This document shows positions 1 to 5,771 of a stretch of 5,771 nucleotides of DNA, piece by piece. The stretch's first letter is position 1. Every line of letters begins with the position of its first letter. The DNA comes from Tannerella sp. (GTDB lineage: Bacteria; Bacteroidota; Bacteroidia; Bacteroidales; Tannerellaceae). The stretch covers positions 1 to 5,771 of the forward strand of contig JAITAY010000090.1 in NCBI GenBank assembly GCA_031283915.1, written 5' to 3'. The position numbers were made by a program, and so were the translations under genes. Below the pieces are notes generated by a model, which saw only the letters and a program-made list of their open reading frames with translations, made no database searches and was not told where the DNA came from.

Positions 1-95
1 AAGCGGCTTCCCGTGCAAGCTGGAACCGCTGGGACGTCATCCATACGTGCATCATACTGGCATTTACCGTAGCGTTCTATATCTATTTCTGGTAA
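1..95 (+). CDS. C-terminal fragment of a probable membrane protein
   Basis: This is the 3' end of a gene that enters from the left edge. The frame starting at base 3 is open for 30 codons to a TAA at 93-95. The residues visible begin AASRASWNRWDV and continue into a hydrophobic stretch, IHTCIILAFTVAFYIYFW, which ends at the stop. That looks like a last transmembrane helix after a short basic, Trp-containing loop. The composition recalls C-termini of multi-spanning transporters such as sodium:solute symporters of Bacteroidales, but 30 residues are too few to name a family. A second plus-strand frame is also open here but gives a less protein-like sequence. The gene would run convergently towards thrC. 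Confidence 0.55.
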   Translation, partial: AASRASWNRWDVIHTCIILAFTVAFYIYFW

Positions 96-134
96 GAGAG
101 CATCAGGATTCGAAACAAGACGGAAATATACAGC

Positions 135-161
135 CCCGGGGTGTCGTTCTGCGGCCCCGGG
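135..161. terminator. GC-rich inverted repeat in the convergent intergenic region
   Basis: CCCGGGG at 135-141 is complementary to CCCCGGG at 155-161, with a 13-base loop between them. It lies 40 bases after the stop of the plus-strand membrane gene. There is no T-run after it on either side, so it is at best a weak or Rho-assisted transcript end, or an mRNA 3'-end stabiliser. The two arms are each close to self-palindromic, so they can also be read as a short direct repeat of GCCCCGGG. Confidence 0.3.
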
Positions 162-198
162 ACTTCATCCTTCGCCACCGATATGCCGCCCCTGTTTC

Positions 199-223
199 TA
201 AAATAATGCCGCGCGCAGTATAA
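199..223 (+). repeat. 25-bp dispersed motif, copy 1
   Basis: These 25 bases match 5731-5755 at 21 positions, in the same orientation. The most conserved part is CCGCGCGCAGTATAA at 209-223, which differs by one base from the other copy. All four differences between the copies are transitions. The function is unknown. Both copies lie in intergenic DNA, which suggests a genome-wide intergenic repeat. Confidence 0.45.
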
Positions 224-247
224 AACAGTCGTGACCGCCGAGTCGCC

Positions 248-281
248 CCCCTCTCCTGGTGGGGTGGGGTTGGGGGAGGGG
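248..281. terminator. Hairpin overlapping a G-quadruplex motif downstream of thrC
   Basis: Bases 248-257 can pair with 272-281 across a 14-base loop. As plus-strand RNA this gives ten pairs, two of them G-U. As thrC-strand RNA those two become A-C mismatches. The plus strand also carries four G-runs at 261-264, 266-269, 272-276 and 278-281 with loops of 1, 2 and 1 bases, a textbook G-quadruplex pattern. For thrC transcription the G-rich strand is the template. It begins 22 bases past the thrC stop, where a transcript end is expected for two convergent genes. There is no clear U-tract, so the terminator role is inferred. Confidence 0.4.
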
Positions 282-303
282 TTTGAGTCCCCCTTCTGAA
301 ATG

Positions 304-1614
304 CTATACCACCGTGGAGAGGAAATTTTTGAATCCTTCGAAGTCTTTTCCCAAAGGGACACTTTGTTTTTTTCCCTGCATGAATACCTGCAATTTATGT
401 GGAATTTCGACCGGAACGCCCGTAATGCGATCGACCGTCTCCTTGAATTTAGCCGGATGAGCCGTTTCCAGAAACAGACCTGTTTCGCCCGGTTTCAGTC
501 GGCGGTCAGTCAGCGCCTGATAGCCGCAGGCGCCATGCGGGTCGAGCAGGTAACGGTGCGTGCGCCAGACTTCGTACACGGTAGCGGCAATCTGTTCATC
601 CGTGTAACGACAACCTGAGACCTGCTGTGTGACGACGGCATGGTCATGGCCATACAGATCCAGTATCCGGGCAAAGTTGCTCGGATTGCCGACATCCATG
701 GCGTTGGCCAGGGTCGCCACGGAAGGACGCGGCGTATAGATGCCCGTTTGCAGGTATTCCAGAAAGACATCGTTGCGGTTGTTGGCTGCGATGAAATGCC
801 GGACGGGCAATCCCATCCGTTGGGCGAACAGTCCGGCGGTGAGGTTGCCGAAATTCCCGCTGGGCACACATACCGTCAAGTTCCCGGCTCGTCCCATCCT
901 GTCCAATTGTGCAAAGGCATGGAAGTAGTAAAACGACTGCGGCAGGAACCGGACGACATTGATGGAATTGGCCGAGGTCAGTTGCAGGCGGCGGTTCAGG
1001 TCATCGTCGGCAAAGGCGGCTTTCACCAGCGCCTGACAATCGTCGAACGTGCCGTGGATTTCAAGCGCGGTAATGTTTTGTCCCAGCGTAGTGAACTGAC
1101 ATTCCTGAATCGGACTGACTTTGCCTTTGGGATAGAGTACGAAGACACGGATATGAGGTATGCCCAAAAAGCCATTGGCTACCGCGCTGCCCGTGTCGCC
1201 GGACGTCGCGACCAATACGTTCACTTCGCGGTCGATACCTTTCTTGCGGATAAAATAACCCAGCATTCTGGCCATGAAACGGGCGCCGACATCTTTGAAT
1301 GCGAGCGTCGGGCCATGAAAGAGTTCGAGGCTGTATATGCCGTCATGCACCTGCACGACAGGCGTATCGAACGACAAGGCATCCTGTACGATGGCCGTCA
1401 GGGCGTCAGGTTCCATGTCTTCTCCGAAAAAGGCTTGCGCCACCGTGTCGGCGATTTCATGAAAAGACTTGTCTTTCAAAGACCGGATGACGGCGTTGTC
1501 CAGCGCCGGAATCCGTTCGGGCATGTAAAGGCCCCTGTCGCCGGCCAGCCCCTTCATTACGGCGTCTTCCAGATTCGCCGGCGGCGACTGCCTGTTTGTA
1601 CTATAATACTTCAT
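304..1614 (-). CDS. thrC: Threonine synthase
   Basis: This PLP enzyme converts O-phospho-L-homoserine to L-threonine and phosphate, the last step of the pathway, in the cytoplasm. The protein has 436 residues, close to the roughly 430 of the E. coli-type family. Visible hallmarks are the PLP-lysine motif GPTLAFKDVGARF (101-113, Schiff-base Lys at K107), ATSGDTGSAV (136-145), LTSANSINVVR (212-222), the cofactor-phosphate loop PSGNFGN (251-257), DPHGACGY (358-365) and ETAHPAKF (383-390). The N-terminus MKYYSTNRQ is typical of the family. The ATG lies 12 bases after the stop of the preceding gene, so the two are co-transcribed and probably translationally coupled. It is the last gene of the operon and ends at a TAG facing a convergent gene. 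The sequence is intact with no missing motif. Confidence 0.97.
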   Translation of the reverse strand: MKYYSTNRQSPPANLEDAVMKGLAGDRGLYMPERIPALDNAVIRSLKDKSFHEIADTVAQAFFGEDMEPDALTAIVQDALSFDTPVVQVHDGIYSLELFHGPTLAFKDVGARFMARMLGYFIRKKGIDREVNVLVATSGDTGSAVANGFLGIPHIRVFVLYPKGKVSPIQECQFTTLGQNITALEIHGTFDDCQALVKAAFADDDLNRRLQLTSANSINVVRFLPQSFYYFHAFAQLDRMGRAGNLTVCVPSGNFGNLTAGLFAQRMGLPVRHFIAANNRNDVFLEYLQTGIYTPRPSVATLANAMDVGNPSNFARILDLYGHDHAVVTQQVSGCRYTDEQIAATVYEVWRTHRYLLDPHGACGYQALTDRRLKPGETGLFLETAHPAKFKETVDRITGVPVEIPHKLQVFMQGKKQSVPLGKDFEGFKNFLSTVV

Positions 1615-1626
1615 GTTGATTCCAAT

Positions 1627-2838
1627 TCAATGATTAGCGGTAAATTCCCGCATAAATAAATCGCCTGTTAACAGGCCGTATTTGCCTTGCAAGACGGAAA
1701 ACTCGTCATAGCGTTCCACGGCGTCCGGCGTCTGTCCGGGCGTACAGATCAGGAACGGGACGGGATCTTTCGTGTGCGTCCGCAAGGCACAGGGTGTAGG
1801 ATGGTCGGGCAGGACGGCTATCGTCACCGGCTCGTCCCATTGCCGGACAGCCTCGCAGACGGGGCCGATCAGACGCCGGTCAAGGTCTTCGATGGTGCGG
1901 ACTTTCAGTTGCACGTCGCCTTCATGGCCGGCTTCGTCGCTGGCTTCGACATGTACGTACACGAAATCGTGTGTCCGCAACGCCTCCACGGCCGCTTGCG
2001 CCTTGCCTTCGTAATTTGTATTGTACAAACCGGTCGCGCCTTCCACCGGCACCACGTCCATTCCGGCATATCGGCCGATGCCGTGTATCAGGTCAACCGC
2101 CGAGATCACCGCGCTCTTCGGGATGCCGTACAGTTCCTTCAGCGTCGGCATGGTCGGGCGATAACCGGGCGACCAAAACCAGATGCTGTTGGCAGGGTCT
2201 TTCCCGGCGGCCGTCCGCTTTTGGTTGACCGGATGAGTCGGCAACAGTTCCTGCGATTGCAGGATCAGGCGATTCAACAGAGCAGCCGTTTCCGTGGCAG
2301 CAGCATCGGTAGCCCTGATCAGCGCCGGACGAAACGGTTGCATCGGGATGTCGTGCGGCGGCGTACAGTCCAACCGTTTATCGCCTCCCTGCATGACCAG
2401 CAAATGACGGTATGACACGCCCGCGTGAAAGCGGATGCGCGGGTCGCCCGGCGTTTCGTTCAGGAAGGCAATCAGTTCGCGGGCTTCCTCATTGCTGATG
2501 TGTCCGGCCGAATGGTTCTTGAGCAGGTCGCCTTCCAGACAGATCAGATTGCAGCGCATCGCCAGTTCACCCGGATGCAGTTTGACGTTCATGCTGGCGG
2601 CTTCCAGCACTCCGCGTCCTTCGTAAACTTCCGTCAGGTTATATCCCAGCACGGCCAGATTGGCCACTTCGCTGCCGGGATGGAACCCTGCGGGGACGGT
2701 TTGCAGCCGTCCCGTAACGCCCAGCCGCGCCAGTTCGTCCATACAGGGCGTATGGGCGTATTGCAGCGGCGTCCTGCCACCCAGCATGTCGATGGGTTCG
2801 TCCGCCATGCCGTCGCCTAAAATCAATATTTTTTTCAT
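1627..2838 (-). CDS. Phosphoglycerate-mutase-like metalloenzyme, probable homoserine kinase of the thr operon
   Basis: This is a 403-residue protein of the alkaline-phosphatase/cofactor-independent phosphoglycerate mutase superfamily, apgM-like. Visible motifs are LGDGMADEP (7-15, metal ligand D9), GSEVANLAVLGY (55-66, S56 as presumed phospho-carrying nucleophile), VEASDEAGHEGD (297-308, with D301 and H305) and LPDHPTPCALRTHTKDPVPF (343-362, with D345, H346 and H355). Automatic annotation usually calls it a cofactor-independent phosphoglycerate mutase. The subgroup found between thrA and thrC in Bacteroidetes has been proposed as homoserine kinase (TIGRFAM 'proposed homoserine kinase'), and no GHMP-type thrB is present here. 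It would then make O-phosphohomoserine for ThrC. The start is the ATG at 2838, giving MKKILILGDG. An upstream in-frame ATG at 2871 would add 11 unconserved residues and overlap thrA. The gap to thrA is 16 bases, with only a weak purine-rich ribosome site. Family membership is firm; the reaction is inferred from context. Confidence 0.9.
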   Translation of the reverse strand: MKKILILGDGMADEPIDMLGGRTPLQYAHTPCMDELARLGVTGRLQTVPAGFHPGSEVANLAVLGYNLTEVYEGRGVLEAASMNVKLHPGELAMRCNLICLEGDLLKNHSAGHISNEEARELIAFLNETPGDPRIRFHAGVSYRHLLVMQGGDKRLDCTPPHDIPMQPFRPALIRATDAAATETAALLNRLILQSQELLPTHPVNQKRTAAGKDPANSIWFWSPGYRPTMPTLKELYGIPKSAVISAVDLIHGIGRYAGMDVVPVEGATGLYNTNYEGKAQAAVEALRTHDFVYVHVEASDEAGHEGDVQLKVRTIEDLDRRLIGPVCEAVRQWDEPVTIAVLPDHPTPCALRTHTKDPVPFLICTPGQTPDAVERYDEFSVLQGKYGLLTGDLFMREFTANH

Positions 2839-2854
2839 ACTTTCGATTTCGCCG

Positions 2855-5299
2855 TTAGCGGATATTGGCAATAGAGATGATGTCGGCGAATACGCCGGCG
2901 GCCGTCACGTCGTCGCCCGCGCCGTAGCCTTTGATAATCATCGGATAGTCGTTGTAGCGTTCGGTGGAAATCATGATGATGTTGTTGCTTCCCTCCAGTT
3001 CGTAGAAAGGATGATGCCGGTCGACTTCCTGCAGGCCGACTTCGCACGCGCCCTTGTCCATCCGGGCAACCAGCCGGATGCGCTTCCTTTCCGCTTCCAC
3101 GCGCCGGCGCCGCTCTTCGAATCCGGCATCCAGTTCATGGATGTTTGCCCAGAAGTCGTCCAGGGTCCCTTCGAAGTATTTTTCAGGGATAAACAGGTTG
3201 AGCTTGATGTCTTCCTGTTCCACTTTGTAACCGGCTTCGCGTGCCAGAATCACCAGCTTGCGAATGACGTCCTTGCCGCTCAGGTCGATGCGCGGGTCGG
3301 GTTCGGCATAACGCGCTTCCTTGGCCATCCGGATCGCCCTGCTCAGCGGGATTTCGGCGCTCAGCGTGTTGAAGATAAAGTTCAGGCTGCCCGACAGAAC
3401 GGCCTCCAGGCGCAGGATGTGGTCGCCGCTGTTGATCAGGTCGTTCATCGTATTGATGATCGGCAGGCCGGCGCCGACGTTCGTCTCAAACAGATACTTG
3501 ATGTCGCGCTGGCGGGCGATTTCTTTCAGTTTCAAATAATTGCTGTAGGCGGAAGAAGCCGCTATCTTGTTGGCCGCCACGACAGAGATATTGTTTTTCA
3601 ACAGTTCTTCGTAAATACCGGCAATTTCGTCGCTGGCCGTGCAGTCTACAAAAACGGAGTTGAAAATGTTCATCTTCAGGATGCCTTCGCACAAGTCCTG
3701 TGACGAACCCGCTTCGCCGTCGGCGTTCAGTTTCCGGATACAGTGTTCCAGGTTCAGCCCTTCGCGACACAGAAGCCGCTTCTTTGAATTGGCTATGCCG
3801 ACAACCCGCAGTTTCAGGCTGTTTTGTTCCATCAGCATGGACTGCTGAATGCGAATCTGTTCCAGCAGCTTGCCGCCGACCGTTCCTACACCGGCAATGA
3901 AGAGGTTCAGTACTTTATATTCCGACAGGAAAAAGGAATCGTGGATGGAGTTCAATGCTTTCCGCAGATAGGCGCGTTTAATCACGAAGGAAATATTTGT
4001 CTCCGACGCGCCCTGTGCACAGGCAATCACGCTGATGCCTGCACGTCCCAGCGTGCCGAACAGCTTGCCGGCGATGCCGGGCGTGCGTTTCATGTTTTCA
4101 CCGACAATGGCCACGGTTGCCAGGTCGCGTTCGGCCTCGACGTTGTTGATTTCGCCCAGCGAACGTTCCAGTGCAAATTCCTCGTTCAATACGTTCACCG
4201 CCAGGTCGGCATCCGCATGACAGACGGCAAACGTGGTATTGTTCTCCGAACTGGCCTGCGAGACCATGAACACACTGATGCCATTTTTGGCCAGCGTCTT
4301 GAATATACGGTAATTGACGCCGATGACGCCGACCATACCCAACCCCTGTACCGTAACCAGACACGTGTCGCTGATAGACGAGATGCCTTTGATAATGGCC
4401 TTGCCTTTGACCGGTTCCCTTTCCTGTTCGCGGGAGATATAGGTACCGGGCGCGTCGGGATTGAACGTATTGCGAATGCGGATGGGAATATTTTTGTGAT
4501 AAACCGGATAGATCGTGGGCGGATAAATCACTTTGGCGCCGAAGTTACACAATTCCATGGCCTCCGTAAAAGACAGGCGGTCGATGACATAGGCCGAATT
4601 GATCACTTTCGGGTCGGCGGTCATGAATCCGTCTACGTCCGTCCAGATCTCCAGTACGGAAGCATTGAGCGCCGTGGCCAGAATGGAAGCTGTGTAGTCG
4701 GAACCGCCGCGTCCCAGGTTGGTGATTTCGGCGTTCTCGCAACTCGACGAGATGAATCCGGGAACCAGTACGATGTCCGGCATTTGCCGGAACGTTTCCC
4801 GAATCAGCCGGTTCGTCTGTTCAAAATCGACAATATGCTTGTTGAACTGCCGGACGGTTTTGATAAACTGCCGCGAGTCATACAATACGGCGCCCTCGAT
4901 GACGTGTGAGAGAATATAGGAAGAGAGCCGTTCGCCGTAGCTTACAATGGCGTCGGACGTCTTTTCCGACAGGTCTTTGATCAGGTACAGGCCCCGGAAG
5001 ATATTTTCCAGTTCTTCAAAAAGGCTCATGGCTTCTTTTTCCACTTCGGGACGCTTTCTCCCGGAGATGACGCCGGCAATCACATCCTGATGACGCCGGA
5101 TAATTTCCGAAAGCTCATGCTGATAGTTCTCATCGCCTGCAGAAGCGATCTTCGAGGCATGTATCAATTTATCCGTGATTCCCCCCAGTGCGGAAACGAC
5201 CACCACCACCGGATCGTTGACCGTTTCTACGATTTGCTTTACATTTAAAATACTCTCCACGGAACCTACGGATGTTCCGCCGAATTTCAATACTTTCAT
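2855..5299 (-). CDS. thrA: Bifunctional aspartokinase / homoserine dehydrogenase I
   Basis: The enzyme catalyses the first step (aspartate to aspartyl phosphate) and the third step (aspartate semialdehyde to homoserine) of the threonine branch. With 814 residues it has the length of E. coli-type ThrA (about 820). The kinase domain (about 1-300) shows KFGGTSVGS (5-13), SYGERLSS (120-127), LGRGGSDYTA (195-204) and the DVDGFMTADP stretch (221-230). Two ACT-type regulatory domains follow, at about 315-390 and 394-455 (GISVFMVSQASSENN and GISVIACAQGASETN), so threonine feedback is likely. The dehydrogenase domain starts near 463 with the NAD(P) loop AGVGTVGG (469-476), then AANK (575-578), FETNVGAGLP (604-613), LSGSLNFIFN (635-644) and DLSGKDVIRKL (672-682, with D677 and K681). 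The start is the ATG at 5299, giving MKVLKFGG. An in-frame ATG at 5356 is rejected because that extension would contain the promoter. It is the first gene of the operon. Confidence 0.97.
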   Translation of the reverse strand: MKVLKFGGTSVGSVESILNVKQIVETVNDPVVVVVSALGGITDKLIHASKIASAGDENYQHELSEIIRRHQDVIAGVISGRKRPEVEKEAMSLFEELENIFRGLYLIKDLSEKTSDAIVSYGERLSSYILSHVIEGAVLYDSRQFIKTVRQFNKHIVDFEQTNRLIRETFRQMPDIVLVPGFISSSCENAEITNLGRGGSDYTASILATALNASVLEIWTDVDGFMTADPKVINSAYVIDRLSFTEAMELCNFGAKVIYPPTIYPVYHKNIPIRIRNTFNPDAPGTYISREQEREPVKGKAIIKGISSISDTCLVTVQGLGMVGVIGVNYRIFKTLAKNGISVFMVSQASSENNTTFAVCHADADLAVNVLNEEFALERSLGEINNVEAERDLATVAIVGENMKRTPGIAGKLFGTLGRAGISVIACAQGASETNISFVIKRAYLRKALNSIHDSFFLSEYKVLNLFIAGVGTVGGKLLEQIRIQQSMLMEQNSLKLRVVGIANSKKRLLCREGLNLEHCIRKLNADGEAGSSQDLCEGILKMNIFNSVFVDCTASDEIAGIYEELLKNNISVVAANKIAASSAYSNYLKLKEIARQRDIKYLFETNVGAGLPIINTMNDLINSGDHILRLEAVLSGSLNFIFNTLSAEIPLSRAIRMAKEARYAEPDPRIDLSGKDVIRKLVILAREAGYKVEQEDIKLNLFIPEKYFEGTLDDFWANIHELDAGFEERRRRVEAERKRIRLVARMDKGACEVGLQEVDRHHPFYELEGSNNIIMISTERYNDYPMIIKGYGAGDDVTAAGVFADIISIANIR

Positions 5300-5313
5300 T
5301 TGCTGTATTTTAT

Positions 5314-5331
5314 TTAGGGGACACGCCCTAA
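5314..5331 (-). other. Small hairpin in the thrA leader
   Basis: In the mRNA sense TTAGGG and CCCTAA pair around the six-base loop CGTGTC. The hairpin ends 14 bases before the thrA ATG, and the stretch between is A-rich (ATAAAATACAGCAA) without a Shine-Dalgarno sequence, as is common in Bacteroidota. There is no U-run after it, so it is not an intrinsic terminator. Six pairs could be chance. Confidence 0.3.
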
Positions 5332-5345
5332 TTTGATTCAGGTGG

Positions 5346-5376
5346 CAAAAGTACATGAAAAACTTGGGTTTTTCAA
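5346..5376 (-). promoter_or_regulatory. Bacteroidota-type promoter of the thr operon
   Basis: On the minus strand TACTTTTG (5353 down to 5346) fits the Bacteroides -7 consensus TAnnTTTG exactly. TTG (5376 down to 5374), the core of the -33 element, lies 20 bases upstream, the usual spacing. Transcription should start a few bases past 5346, near 5340, leaving a leader of about 40 bases before the thrA ATG. That leader is too short for a peptide-coding attenuator. The promoter drives all three thr genes, since no other gap in the operon is long enough for one. Confidence 0.75.
5356..5375. promoter_or_regulatory. Palindrome between the -33 and -7 boxes, candidate operator
   Basis: TGAAAAAC (5356-5363) and GTTTTTCA (5368-5375) form a perfect inverted repeat with a four-base spacer, TTGG. 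It fills almost the whole spacer of the predicted thrA promoter, overlaps the -33 TTG, and stops two bases short of the -7 box. A dimeric regulator bound here would block RNA polymerase. No known operator is recognised, so the role is inferred from position and symmetry only. Confidence 0.45.
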
Positions 5377-5471
5377 GTGCAAGAACTAAAAATCAAAGCC
5401 ACCCGCGCGCCTGCTTGCCCGTCAGTTCAAACTCAATGTCATCAAGTTAAGCGCTAAAAGGCGGTAGTAGA

Positions 5472-5489
5472 GCATCCCGTTGGGGATGC
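5472..5489. repeat. GCATCC hairpin unit 1
   Basis: GCATCCCGTTGGGGATGC is an 18-bp palindrome-like unit with arms GCATCC(C) and (G)GGATGC. It is the left member of the inner inverted repeat of the element. It is also flanked by CGCTAAAA (5452-5459) and its complement TTTTAGCG (5504-5511). Confidence 0.7.
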
Positions 5490-5523
5490 ATCGCTCGGTA
5501 GCATTTTAGCGACGTCTCTATCC

Positions 5524-5541
5524 GCATCCCGTTAGGGATGC
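5524..5541. repeat. GCATCC hairpin unit 2
   Basis: GCATCCCGTTAGGGATGC differs from unit 1 by one base and has perfect seven-base arms with a GTTA loop. It lies in the core of the element. Confidence 0.7.
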
Positions 5542-5557
5542 ATCCTTAACAGGATGC
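5540..5557. repeat. GCATCC hairpin unit 3 (variant)
   Basis: GCATCCTTAACAGGATGC shares the last two bases of unit 2. The arms are GCATCC and GGATGC, with a changed centre (TTAACA). The unit is of opposite polarity to unit 2, because its reverse complement contains the same TGTTA-type centre. Confidence 0.6.
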
Positions 5558-5592
5558 GATATAGGGTTATACCGGTTTATCTACCGAGCGAT

Positions 5593-5610
5593 GCATCCCT
5601 AACGGGATGC
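5593..5610. repeat. GCATCC hairpin unit 4
   Basis: GCATCCCTAACGGGATGC is the exact reverse complement of unit 2 and forms the right member of the inner inverted repeat. Confidence 0.7.
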
Positions 5611-5672
5611 TGGAAACAAAATCTTAACTTGATGACATTGAGTTAAAACGGACGGCAATGTGGGGGGGGATT

Positions 5673-5684
5673 GGGCTAAAGCCC
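5673..5684. repeat. GGGCT-AA-AGCCC mini-hairpin
   Basis: A perfect five-base inverted repeat with a two-base loop, 17 bases beyond the nested element. A run of eight T follows at 5704-5711, but 19 bases away, too far for a standard intrinsic terminator. It may be another small intergenic repeat of this genome. Confidence 0.35.
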
Positions 5685-5730
5685 TGCGGAGGCGCTGTTG
5701 TACTTTTTTTTCTAACCACCTCTTTATGCA

Positions 5731-5755
5731 TAGAATGATACCGCGTGCAGTATAA
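5731..5755 (+). repeat. 25-bp dispersed motif, copy 2
   Basis: Second copy of the motif at 199-223, same orientation, 21 of 25 identical, with the core CCGCGTGCAGTATAA at 5741-5755. The DNA from 5656 to the right end has no recognisable gene. It holds G-runs (5662-5669, 5761-5766) and this motif. Confidence 0.45.
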
Positions 5756-5771
5756 CGATTGGGGGGACTTT

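Larger units (their letters stand above)
5419..5655. repeat. Nested inverted-repeat element (MITE-like or REP-cluster-like)
   Basis: The ends are a 32-bp inverted repeat, 5419-5450 against 5624-5655, matching at 29 positions, with the inner 21 (5430-5450 and 5624-5644) perfect. Inside lies a second inverted repeat of 30 bp, 5472-5501 against 5581-5610, with a single mismatch. The 79-base core between them (5502-5580) contains two more hairpins. The element has no open reading frame of useful size and sits upstream of the thr promoter. The size and terminal symmetry fit a non-autonomous mobile element or a REP-type cluster. No target-site duplication is obvious, so the exact boundaries and any mobility are inferred. 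Confidence 0.65.

Noticed and set aside
259..618. Plus-strand open frame of 119 codons beginning in the G-rich block
   Set aside because: It would start inside the G-quadruplex region and run antisense into the conserved C-terminus of thrC. There is no ribosome site and no family resemblance.
640..1659. Plus-strand open frame of 339 codons
   Set aside because: It lies antisense to thrC, which has every family motif. The translated sequence has no recognisable domain and is a codon-bias shadow of the real gene.
2660..3703. Plus-strand open frame of 347 codons
   Set aside because: It crosses the boundary between thrA and the mutase-like gene on the opposite strand and has no domain signature, so it is a shadow frame.
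3824..4909. Plus-strand open frame of 361 codons
   Set aside because: It lies antisense to the kinase, ACT and early dehydrogenase part of thrA, with low-complexity basic/Gln-rich composition and no motif.
5300..5356. 19-residue N-terminal extension of ThrA from the ATG at 5356
   Set aside because: The conserved kinase N-terminus begins exactly at MKVLKFGG, and the extension would cover the predicted -7 box and transcription start.
5419..5655. CRISPR array
   Set aside because: The GCATCC units are palindromic, of mixed polarity and irregularly spaced, and one pair overlaps. There are no uniform spacers and no cas genes.
5673..5711. Intrinsic terminator from the GGGCT hairpin and the T-run
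   Set aside because: The T-run begins 19 bases after the stem, whereas a Rho-independent terminator needs it directly adjacent.

Overview
The window carries a complete minus-strand threonine biosynthesis operon of the Bacteroidales type. Read in the direction of transcription (right to left) it holds thrA (bifunctional aspartokinase-homoserine dehydrogenase, start 5299), a phosphoglycerate-mutase-fold protein (start 2838) that in this context is most likely the homoserine kinase, and thrC (threonine synthase, start 1614). The genes are separated by only 16 and 12 bases, so one polycistronic transcript is expected. Together they supply the kinase and dehydrogenase steps of the aspartate-to-threonine route plus the last two steps. 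Aspartate-semialdehyde dehydrogenase (asd) is not in the window.

The organism looks like a member of the Bacteroidota, probably order Bacteroidales. This rests on the gene order thrA, PGM-like, thrC without a GHMP-type thrB; a Bacteroides-style promoter (-7 box TACTTTTG, with a TTG at -33) in front of thrA; and A-rich starts with poor Shine-Dalgarno sequences. The genes look GC-rich for that order, and I do not assign a genus.

Layout. 1-95: C-terminal tail of a plus-strand gene ending in a membrane helix, convergent with thrC. 96-303: convergent intergenic region with two GC-rich hairpins, a strong G-quadruplex motif and one copy of a 25-bp motif that recurs at the right end. 304-5299: the thr operon. 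5300-5376: short leader and promoter, with a perfect palindrome between the -33 and -7 boxes. 5377-5771: no convincing gene. This last part holds a 237-bp nested inverted-repeat element (5419-5655) built around four GCATCC-type hairpins, then a GGGCT/AGCCC hairpin, a T-run and the second copy of the 25-bp motif.

No new multi-gene system is visible. The items most worth following up are the nested inverted-repeat element, the palindrome in the thrA promoter, the non-orthologous homoserine kinase, and the G4/hairpin structure after thrC.
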